In this document: piece by piece, positions 44,729 through 54,035 of the stretch
Position numbering within the stretch: the first letter of the stretch is position 1
How the letters are laid out: every line of letters begins with the position of its first letter
Notes under the pieces: generated by a model
The model's input: the letters and a program-made list of their open reading frames with translations, nothing else
Told to the model about the DNA's origin: nothing
Databases searched by the model: none
Assembly: GCA_001574975.1 (NCBI GenBank)
Contig: KQ965771.1
Location: forward strand, 1 to 64,000
Direction: 5' to 3'
DNA: 64,000 nucleotides
DNA from: Gonapodya prolifera JEL478
Lineage: Eukaryota > Monoblepharomycota > Monoblepharidomycetes > Monoblepharidales > Gonapodyaceae
Position numbers and translations under genes: made by a program

Positions 44729-46662
44729 ATGCCGCTGGACTCTTCTCTCCCCTCCACCTCTCCGCCAGACTTCCTGACCGCCCTCCTGACCCCGTCCCAA
44801 TCCACCACAGACTCGCTGCTCGCCCTTCTCCGCCCGCTGACGTCGCTCATCCCGGACTCGCTCACACTCCGCGCACTCCCCGCGCACTGGGGCGCAGTCG
44901 GGGCGTCTTTCGCAGTCTGCTCCGCCCTGTACTGGGGAGTCGGGCCATGGGTGTCCAGGCAGGAGAAGTTTCTCGGGAGGTGGAATGTCAAGAAAGTGTA
45001 CGAGAGGTTGGATCCAAGGCAGAAGGTCGATTGGATGACCAGGTTTCCCAGTCAGGTGTTTTGTGTGTGAGTCGACGCCCTGTGAAGCTATCCGGCCGGA
45101 GCGAGCAACTCGAGCGGAGGGATGACTACGAGGCCTAAGCGCGACAGCGCTGACCGAGGGAGACATCGAGGCCTAGGCGTGGTAGCGCCGACCGAGTCTG
45201 TTCACCGGAGGCGATTGATCCTACGTGGAGCGCATTTCTACACCAGAGGCGAATTCCGCAAGAAGCGGATTAATACTCGAATAACCATCGTGGAGAGAGC
45301 TGTATTTCTTATATCGGAGTTCAGATACTTCCCAATTCCCACCACATCCCATTCAATCGATCGCTCACCCGCTTGTGTATCTATACGCCTTTCGCCTTGC
45401 AGCTTCATTGTACCCTACGTCGTCCCGCTCTTCTATGACACCCAGCTGCACACGGACGGACTGTACGGGTACTCGCCCAGGGCGGGGACGGCGTGTGCGC
45501 TTGCTGTGGGGTGCGTTCTTGAGTCCTGTCGCTGACTCTTCTGTTCCGCTCTAATTTCTCCTTGCCTTTCCTCCTTTCCTCCTTACCCCCTTCACCCTGC
45601 TCTCTTCCGCCTGTACTTCCTCTTCCGCCTGTACTGCACTCTTTGCCCCCACCTTCTTGTGCCCTCGCAACCCCCACCCCGCAGCTACTTCCTCTGGGAC
45701 TCGGTCGTCACGCTCCCCAACTACCGCACGTTCGGGCCCGGCTTCTCTGCACACGCGACGCTTTGCCTGCTCATTTTCACGACTGGGCTCGGGCCGTTCT
45801 TGTTGCCGTTTGCGCCGTGGGTGCTTCTTTGGGAGAGCTCGGTGAGTTTGGTGGGCGAGCGAGGACTCCGAGGCCTATAAGCGCGAAGCGGTGGCCTATG
45901 CGTCCACCGGAGGCGAATTCCCCGCGGAGCGGACTACTCCCCTTGCGGTGCGATATTGAGGCCTAAGTGCGAAGCGCTGGCCGAGGCTGTCGAGCAAAGC
46001 GAGACGCCCGCCATAGGCGAGCACTCTTGCGCGGAGCGTGTATCGAGGGCGGGACCGTGTATCCCAGCGGAGGCTAATTCTTCGCGAAGCGGATCAGTCA
46101 TCCCATGAGCGGGCCGAGGTGCCGATTTCTCTCAAACATTGGTTCGAATGTGCTCTTTTACCACGCCACGAACCCCGCTTACCCCTTTCACACTCGACAC
46201 CGTAGACGATCTTCCTCAACAACAACTACGTCCTCGACAAGTTCGGGCACGCGGGCTCGACGCTGCAAAAAATCAATGCGGCGATCCTCCTGCCGACGTT
46301 TTTTTTCGTGCGTGTCGTGGCGGGGACGTACATTACCTTGAGGCTCGATCGTGCGTTGGTTCTTTGTTTCTTTTCTTGCCCTTTTTACGTGCGGTGGTCA
46401 CTAACCCCGCCACCCGACTCCCCACACCCGTCCCCCTCCAGAGCTCCTCTACACCCGGTACGCCGAACTCCCACCGGCGCTCACCATCACGATCTTCGGG
46501 GCCAACAAAATCCTCATGCTCCTGCAATACTTCTGGCTGTACAAAATGTCGTCGTCCATTGCCAGGCGGTTCACGAAGGACGACAAGGCAATTGAGGGTG
46601 CCAATAGGAAGGGCGTGGCGAATGGGAATGCGAATGGGGGGGCGGTGTCGAAGGAGGAGTAG
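44729..46662 (+). CDS. TLC-domain membrane protein (fungal TMEM56/FAM57-like)
   Basis: A five-exon multi-pass ER-type membrane protein of about 360 aa. The start MPLDSSLPSTSPPDFLTALL precedes a membrane helix (GAVGASFAVCSALYWGVGPW). A basic loop (EKFLGRWNVKKVYERLDPRQ) leads to the TLC core: KVDWMTRFPSQVFCVFIVPY, GTACALAVGYFLWDSVVTLP, FSAHATLCLLIFTTGLGPFL, VLLWESSTIFLNNNYVLDKF, AAILLPTFFFVRVVAGTYI and TITIFGANKILMLLQYFWLY. Junctions restore the protein in phase. Relatives handle ceramide or other lipids. Introns 1 (45067-45401, 335 nt) and 3 (45842-46205, 364 nt) are unusually long because each holds a hairpin repeat cluster; intron 2 (174 nt) is pyrimidine-rich. An in-frame ATG at 44627 is an alternative start. 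Confidence 0.85.
45095..45280 (+). repeat. GC-rich hairpin repeat, copy 2 (inside TLC intron 1)
   Basis: It contains AGGCCTAAGCGCGACAGCGC followed by TGACCGAG, a second AGGCCTAGGCGTGGTAGCGC followed by CGACCGAG, then CACCGGAGGCGA and AGAGGCGAATTCC with a hairpin CCGCAAGAAGCGG. The same motifs in the same order occur at copies 1 and 3. The hairpins have 4-6 bp arms around a purine-rich loop. It occupies most of a 335-nt intron without disturbing the splice sites. Confidence 0.7.
45855..46115 (+). repeat. GC-rich hairpin repeat, copy 3 (inside TLC intron 3)
   Basis: The longest cluster: AGGCCTATAAGCGCGAAGCG, TGGCCTA, CACCGGAGGCGAATTCC, CCGCGGAGCGG, a second AGGCCTAAGTGCGAAGCGC with TGGCCGAG, TCGAGCAAAGCGA, GCCATAGGC, GCGCGGAGCG and a final GGAGGCTAATTC with CGCGAAGCG. 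It looks like one to two tandem units of the family seen in copies 1 and 2, with the hairpin loops the most variable part. Confidence 0.7.
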
Positions 46663-48690
46663 GGGCAGGACGGATGCGTCGAAATTGCTAGGGGTGCGGG
46701 GAACAGGGTCGGACTTTCTATTATTTTTTTTTTTATTGGTTTGGGAGATTGACAGGGGTGGTTGGATGACTACGTACGTTTAGAGAGGTTGTTACGGAAT
46801 GTGTATTTTAGGCATTCTTTTGACCAATACGATCACACTATTGAACAGCCAGCGGCGCGATACACGCTACACTTCATTAAGTTCAATGATGCCACGTACT
46901 TCTGGCGTCAGAATTTGCTTCAAGCATATAACTGGCCCAGCTGGTTTCATTGATGACTGAACAAGCAACAATGATTGCAGTTAACAATTTGGTGTCTGGT
47001 GTGAGCAGCTGCTTTGATGATGTCATCCCAGACCAAAACACAAAAAAGAAGAAGGCACTTCATGGTCAGAACTGTTGGTGCAGTGTTTAAATCAAATGTT
47101 ATTTCACCTCAAGACTATAAAAGAGTCAAGAGATTCTGCTTTTCTATTTTTGCAGTACTGCCCCCCTGTTAAGGCATGGTTACAGACCACTTGTGAGGTG
47201 TGGATGCCGAGCTTGATTCCTTAATGTTAATTCAAACAGAAAAAACCTACATGGGCCAGTTCAGCAAGGTTGTACCACCAATAAACGTTTGGTGCAGTTG
47301 ATTGTAAATGTATGATGTAAGGTTCTGCATTCAAGCATTGACTTCAGAGTAACAAAGATGACTGTAATGCTGCCTCAGACTCTTGTTCACCTTCACTATA
47401 CTGCTTGTGAACCATTCTGCTTCCAATTCAAACAAGGCACTGACTACAGTCCCTAATGTCACAGATGAACAAAAGGATGTGCACTGGTTGAAATTGGCAT
47501 TTTTAATTAGTTTCCTTCCATCTCAGAACCTCTTGTAAGGTCATTAGATGTACTTGGCAGGTGTGATAAGCTCATCCAACTATCCAACTGCTGTAGTATG
47601 CTGTTACCCCAAACCAAAAGGTCATATAAACAGTTAGGCCTGCAAAACTATCCCACAAAATGTGCTTTAAGCTGGAGCAATCATTTTCAATGTCTATACA
47701 ACTACTTGCAGCTTAGGCACAGTTTGTTGATGGTCAAAATAAGCACCCAGGACTTTTAATGTCACTCATGCAAGAACCATAAAGCCTGAAGGGGTGCATT
47801 GCCATCTACATCAGTGACCAAATGAGGATTGTACTTTATCTGTGGTAGGTATTTTGTGATGGAGGATAATGCTCTCTTGCATGTTGCAGTGGAAGGGAAG
47901 CTTACAGTTAAGTACTTCCAGATCTCTGCAGTGTTAGAAACTTTTGCAAGGTGTGAAAAAAAATCAAGTGGAAGGAGTACACACAGCACTTGATATCATT
48001 AACTCAGATTAAAGTGTACACAAAAGAACAGCTTCAGGGAGTATAACTGTACAAAAATTTGAGTTGACCTAAGAAGAGGGTTCAAAAGTAAGCAGTATTG
48101 CTACTTATGTGGGGTTCAGATTTTGACATAATGTAATCTCTCAAAGCAGCTCTGTGCATGACTGAACATTTTTTAATATGTTAGCAGATGATTTCACTTG
48201 GTGATAAGAAGGCACAGCAGTACCCCAACTTTGAACTTGTAAAACAACTAATATGTGTGTCTTGGGCAGAGGCCATCAAATGGTGTTGCCCAGAGAAACC
48301 AAACCTGGGTTTATTTCATGGCAAAGCAGTGACACACCAATGTTGAATTCCCAGGAATGCGATGTAAGAAATTTGCAAAATAAGTTAGCTCATAAAAAAG
48401 CCCAGTGCTCTGGAGTTTGTTAGAGGCAGCAAGTTCTACAGTCAAATGTCATCAGATTCCTGAAACCCTGGAAAGAACTCGACACAGACAAATATGTGGC
48501 TCAAGTGATCCAATCACTCAAGCAGGTTTATCCAAACGCGGTCATCAGACCAGCACTCTGTCAAGGCTGTGGTTTTGATACTGTTGCAGCTTCTGACGAC
48601 CCTCATGGAGCGGACAGTCGACAGCTTAAGCAAACAGATTCTTTGTATTGGCAGGGCGATTTGATTTGAAGAGGGGAGAACGGTAGATTA
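46663..48690. other. Gene-free AT-rich block, strongly CpG-poor from about 46950 to 48480
   Basis: No supported gene in about 2 kb; the longest frame is 75 codons. From about 46950 to 48350 CpG is almost absent (one or two per several hundred bases) while TG and CA are frequent, in sharp contrast to CpG-rich flanks. The change is visible at both sides. This is what cytosine methylation and deamination, or a repeat-induced mutation process, leaves in a silenced repeat; no element family can be recognised in it. A less likely alternative is a recently acquired stretch of foreign, CpG-poor DNA. Confidence 0.6.
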
Positions 48691-48947
48691 TTATAGTGGA
48701 AGTGAACCCGCCTTTCAACCATCCGCTCCATGCGTGTTTTTTTTCACGTTCGCCTAAAGATTCCGACCCACTCTCTGCGCTGAAACGCCACAATTCTAGC
48801 AGTCTGGGAGCGTCTGCTGCAAATCGCCAAGATACGAATCTTTGTCAAAGTGTGACAAAGGCCCAGCAGTGCCCCGACCACAGCCACACGAGACTCCTCG
48901 CAACACGCTCCACTCCGGTCTCCCATCACGCCACGCCGCCGCGCCGC

Positions 48948-51267
48948 ATGCACCCCGCCCTTGCACCGCCGCGCATCGTGTCTCTGGCTGCGGCGACGGC
49001 GGCCGTTCTCGTGCTGTCGTTTTCCTCGACCCGTCTCGCGCTCTCCGCTCATTCCACGCGCGATTCCGTCCCGCTCATGATCGCAGCGGTGGGCGCGAGT
49101 GTCTACATTGCATCGTGCATCGCGGGGCGGGGGACCGGGGACTGGCAAGGCGAGGACGAGGGAGATGGAGAATGCAACGAGGGAAAGGAGCCCAGCGAAG
49201 ACCAGTGGAAACGCTGCATGCCCCGCAAAATCATCCTCGTGCGACACGGCGAGAGCGAGGGAAACGTCGATTGGAACGTCATGGCGTACAAGGTTCGTTT
49301 CGTTGGTTGGTGGGGTCGAACGTGGAAGGGAGCGGTGAAGACTGACCCAATTGTGATTGCAATAATGAAAATAGCCCGATGAGAAACTCGAGCTGACGCC
49401 CAAGGGACGGCAGCAAGCGCTCGAGGCGGGGAAGATAATCAGGGCGCACGTAAAGGAGGGGGATCGAGTGCGGTTTTATGTCAGGTGCGTTTCTGGGTCT
49501 TCCGGAAAGTACCGAGTAGACGTGGAGTCGTGGACGAGGCAGCTGGTCAATGGGAGTTTCCTGCGGCTAGAAGGCAAGAGATGTCGAACGCTGACTCCAT
49601 CTCTCACCCTCCTCACCCCCACAACGCAGCCCGTACCTCCGCACACGCCAAACATTCCACTCGATTGCCACATTCTTCGGCGGTACGGAATGCGTCTCGG
49701 CATTCGAAGAGCCCCGTCTTCGGGAACAGGATTGGGGAAATTTCCAAAACTTTGTCGAGATGGAGGCGATCAAGGCCGAGAGGAGACGGTATGGGACGTT
49801 TTTCTATCGGGTGCCGCAGTGAGTGTTATGCGCTTGAAGGGGGTGGGAGAGGGGTTTGGCTGGTTTCTCTTGGTGCTGCCGTCGAGGTTGCCGGTGCCCT
49901 GGCACTGGAGAGAAAGATGATAGTGAAGCAGGCAGCCAAGACTAAAGTCCAGTGACGCGGGTGACCGGACATCTTGTGAATTATACTGATCACCTCCCAC
50001 GCCATACTTATGATCAACTGCACCCACCAGCGGCGAGTCCGGGGCCGACGTCTACGACCGCATATCCAGTACGTCGCTCCCCCCCTGGCACATTTCCGTG
50101 TTCTTCTTCCTTAACATTCGCCCCCACCCCGCCCCTTCTCCGCACGACTTCCCCGACTAGCCTTCCTCGAATCCCTCTACCGCTCTCTCCTCACAAAACC
50201 CTCCCCGCCCAGCGTCGTCGTCATCGTCACGCACGGTCTTCTCGCGCGCTTGTTCGTGATGCGTTGGTTCAGAAAGTCCGTGAGCGAGTTCGAGAGCTGG
50301 AGGAATTTGAATAATTGTGAGGTGCTTGTGATGGAACGGAATGATGAACAACGGTAGGTGTACCGCGAAGCTGGGGGGGAGGAGGAGGTGGGTACGCTTT
50401 TGGGAAAGGTCGTGTGTGCTGAGCGACAACCCCTCCAGACGGTACCACTTCGACGCCTCTTCCCTCATCCACCGCCCCGCCGCGCTCAACACCTCGAACA
50501 GCACACGAGCGAACATGAAACACGCACGGAGGGAGTCGCTGCTTAACTTGGCCGAGCAGCAGGAACGGGAAGCGTTGGTCACGTTATCGAGCTATTTCGG
50601 TGCTGGAGCAGCGGGAGCAGGAACAGGCGAGGGAGGTGCGCCGGCTGGAGTGGGACGGCAAGGGCTGGTGGGGACTCCGGCGCAGTTAACACCGGGAGTG
50701 AATGGGAAGGCAACAAGCGAGGACGACTTGAGCGCGCGGCGGGTGTCGGGAGCAAACGGGGGCGGGGATTACTTCGGTCCCTCGACCCCAAACGGGACAG
50801 GACTCAACGCGAGCGGGGGGAGGGGGGCCAGACCGAGTTTGCTTTCGTCAGAGCACGCGCGACGGTCCCTTACGGCGGAGCATCCTGGCACACCTGGCGC
50901 GGGACACCCCACCGCCGCAGACTCTCACCGGCCCTCGCTTCCCCGCTTCGACACCACACCTGCGACACCGCTGCACGTTCTTCCACCTCTACCACCCCTC
51001 CAGCCCGGCCGATGGGCTCGCACGCGCTCCTTTGCGGGCACGCCACTGGGAGAGAGTCCGTTGGCTTACTCGAGCCCGCATATTTTTGGAAGGAACGCGA
51101 ATTTTGATACCGCGTTGGAGGAGGATGACAGTGAAAGCGACGGTGAGGGAGAGAGGAAGGACGGTGGTGCTGATAGTGAGGAGGGAATGGGTGGGAAGGA
51201 GGAGTTGGGCGGCGGTGACGTTGTCAACGTTGGTGATAGAGTTGCTGTGACTTGGGCGGCGGAGTAG
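48948..51267 (+). CDS. DET1-like histidine phosphatase with N-terminal membrane helix (duplicate A)
   Basis: A member of the phosphoglycerate mutase-like superfamily, closest in motif order to the yeast broad-range acid phosphatase DET1. A hydrophobic N-terminus (VSLAAATAAVLVLSFSSTRL, VPLMIAAVGASVYIASCIAG) may anchor it. The catalytic core shows KIILVRHGESEGN (nucleophilic His), SPYLRTRQTF, EEPRLREQDWGNFQNFVEME, GTFFYRVPH with GESGADVYDRIS, and VVVIVTHGLLARLFVMRWFR (second catalytic His). A low-complexity Ser/Gly/Pro C-terminal tail of about 250 residues follows, absent from yeast DET1, with a conserved block RTRSFAGTPLGESPLAYSSP. The first intron starts GTTCGT. It is paralogous with the gene at 54036; this is the first half of a segmental duplication. 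Confidence 0.88.
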
Positions 51268-51441
51268 AGGAGAACAGAGAGATTGTGAGAAACCCGAGTG
51301 TATTGGAACCACTCTATTGTTTTGGAATTGTTAGGTTCGGTCTGCATGTTCACGTCAGCCCTGAATACTGATCTTCCAACTATGAACGATCGCTTTACCT
51401 TTCACTTCCAATATTGTCACATCGATCGTCATAGTGTTTCT

Positions 51442-52160
51442 TCAGTACAACTCTTCTTCTTCCAAGCATTGCGTCAGAAGTGTCAGAGCCGTGCGCGCTT
51501 CAATATCATAGTCACTGTGACGTACTCGGCGCATCAATGTGGCTATCACCCCATCCACCTTCGCTCCCCATCTAAGCAAGATCCGAACAACGTCCTTGCT
51601 GCCACTATAAGCGCCATTCAGGAGCACATCACCATATTCCGAATTAACATCAACTCTCCAATCGAGGATGTAGCTCACTACATCAGTCTTCCCGCGAGAG
51701 GCGGCTGCCATGAGCGCAGAACCGGGGTCGTGAGTATTGAAATCTACTTCAAGTTCAATAAGAAACTTGACTGCGTCCAGGTTCCCAGTATACGCAGCGC
51801 TAATGAGGTAGTTGATCATTTCGAACGGATATCACGGCCAGGTTCGAGTGGAGGGTTGAGTTCCGCACCATAGGACACCAGGATGTTCACAATGTCGAGG
51901 CGCCCCTCCTCGAAAGCAGAGAGGAGGGCTAAGTGCATTCGGTCTGGTTGTGAAGCCACGGCTAAGCAGCAGTCGCACTACTTCCACATGTCCTCTCTCA
52001 ATCGCAACGGGGAGGCAGGTCCCAATTCCTTCAAACAGATCCACCCCTTTGTCGAGCAAGATCTCTACTATGTTTGTGTGCCCGTATTTGGATGCCTCCA
52101 CGAGGGCACTTCGCAACGGATCGATTACGCTGAGCAACTTTGCATTAGAGAAAATATTCA
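51442..52160 (-). pseudogene. Ankyrin-repeat fragment, frame-broken, antisense between duplicates
   Basis: On the minus strand the repeats are plain: SALVEASKYGHTNIVEILLD, PVAIERGHVEVVRLLLSR, FEEGRLDIVNILVSYGAEL, SAAYTGNLDAVKFLIELEV, MAAASRGKTDVVSYILDWRV and NGAYSGSKDVVRILLRWGA. The stretch ends EEELY at 51442. At least two frame changes (near 51955 and 51835) separate them and no start codon is clear, so it is probably dead. It abuts the start of the F-box gene head-to-head at 52182. Duplicate B has no counterpart, so it was inserted into A or lost from B. Its repeats resemble those of the F-box/ankyrin gene at 22.2 kb. Confidence 0.6.
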
Positions 52161-52181
52161 ATTTGACCACGCAACCGAACG

Positions 52182-53268
52182 ATGGATTCCGTCCCTTCTG
52201 TGTCGTCTCTGCCTCTCGAAGTACTCCAATCCATCGCCTGCCCTCTCCCTGTCGGTGCCATCGTGCGGCTCTCCTCAACCTGTCGAAACCATCGGTCAAT
52301 TGTCGCACTCCCCTCAGTTTGGACACGACTGGACTTTTCAGACCTCTCACCGGGCTTTACCGACTCTGGCTACAGAGAGTTCCTGGTCCAGGCGGCGCGA
52401 TGGACCGCACCGACCCTGAAATGCTCCGTCGCAAAGGCGAGGGGGTTACTGATGGCGGAGATTCGGGAGATGAAGTTTGACGGAACCCGTGTGACATTGG
52501 TGACGGTGCTGGCGGTGCTGGAGCTGCCGCAGGTCAGACGACTGTCATTTCAACGGTGTCGGGATGTCGTATAAGCCGCGCGATGGAAAAGCTTGTGGCG
52601 AACATCCGCCAAAAGTGGAACAATGCTTTCCCCAGTGTTCTTCTCGACCTTCGCCGATGTGGTTTGTCGTATGATGGCGTGGAATCGCTTCAAGGCTTCG
52701 AGTTCATGTATCCCAACCTTCACGTCGAACCAAACCATTGTACGAATTGCTATCAAGGCGTTGTGCCGGTTGAGCAATTCGATGCAGCTGGTCGTGAACC
52801 ACCAGAGAAGGCGTACGGACAGCCGTACGAGACCGCAGCGTTGGAGTGAGAAGGAAATTGGGGATGTGAAGGATCGGAAATGCTTTAAATTGGGGTAGAG
52901 TTTAATAAACGATGGAAATGATGTGCTGGCATTGCGTACAGGCCAACATGTGCAATATTTGCGAATCGTATCTGTGCGACGCGATTAGCGTTGGCGACTC
53001 GAGGCTGGACTGTAAATCTTGCGACATGGACATTCCACTTTGCACGTCCGAAACATGTGTGCAAGCTCAGCAGCGGAGCAAATGCGCAGAGTCATTATGT
53101 GGAGGGTACTTTTGCCGGCAGTGTGTGGCACACAGGAGAGGGCACACCATTTGTTCGCAGTGTGGTGTTCTGATCTGCTCATCGAGTGTTGCCAACCACA
53201 CCTTTGACGGCACGCTTTGCTTTGTTTGCTTTACTCGCCGACTGGAGATTTTGAAGCCGGTGGTGTAG
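52182..53268 (+). pseudogene. F-box protein with Cys-rich C-terminus (duplicate A), damaged
   Basis: Starts MDSVPSVSSLPLEVLQSIAC, a good F-box helix (LEVLQSIACPLPVGAIVRLS). It continues through LVQAARWTAPTLKCSVAKAR and LLMAEIREMKFDGTRVTLV to LRRLSF-like residues (VRRLSFQRCRDVV) and a stop at 52572. The paralogue's following sequence is found in another frame (SVLLDLRRCGLSYDGVESL, PNHCTNCYQGVVPVEQF), then the Cys-rich tail: CWHCVQANMCNICESYLC, CKSCDMDIPLC, CGGYFCRQCVAH and TICSQCGVLIC, ending at 53268. The CxxC pairs suggest zinc binding. At least one frame break and a gap before the tail make an intact product unlikely, though an intron near 52848-52930 may join the tail. Confidence 0.6.
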
Positions 53269-54035
53269 TCTGAGCAACACTGACAAAAAACACTTATGGA
53301 ACTTCGTTTGGATGCCCTTTTCAATTCTTTTGTGAGGCTACTACTTGCTGCTTGTATCGAGATTGTGTACAAGCTTTCACCATGGTTGAACTTGTCGTGT
53401 CTCAAACCAACCCAAATAAATCCCTTGGGTTCACCGAATAACCTGAGTTGTGAGCGACATGTGATGAAGCATTTGCGAAGAATTTACCACTCTACGTGGG
53501 TGCGGTCGGGTCCAAGTACTAGGTTACAACCCAAACTCCACCTGGGAAGTGTAGTAAAGCTATTCTTTGGTACCAAAGCGTGAAAGACGTCTATTCTTCC
53601 GGCGAGCTCCAGCATTTATTTAGCCGGGAAGTTCATATCACACTGTCCGAGCACACGAATGGCACCCATGGGCCGCAGACGCTGACACGCGCAGTGATAA
53701 AGACAACGAGGTATTATGGTGCTCGGAGTTCTCCGAGGAAGATCGAGGATTCGACGGCCGGACCTTCACTTCGCGCGCACCCGACGGATGAAAAAGTTGG
53801 ATTCGGCCAGTTTATCGAGATGCGAGTCAACATGAGCACGTTTTTCGAGGAGTTTAGTGAATATGCATCCGTCTGCTGTTTTTGCGTCCATTGCAGTCTC
53901 TCGTGCAGTTCTCATCCCGGGCCAGAAGCTCCCGGACGGGAACCAAACTGACCCGTCAGGTATCGGACCGCAGCGTACGCAGCGCATACCCGATTCCACC
54001 CGCGACCACGGCCACATCGCCTGCTTCTCTGCACA
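53269..54035. other. Spacer between the two duplicates
   Basis: About 770 bp. Two frames of 95 and 123 codons exist (53296-53583 and 53580-53951) but have no recognisable family or domain. The last part should hold the promoter of duplicate B. Confidence 0.35.

Noticed and set aside
46135-46160. GGTTCGAAT resembling a tRNA B box
   Set aside because: Flanking bases do not pair as a T-stem; it lies in the 3' part of a TLC intron close to the splice acceptor.
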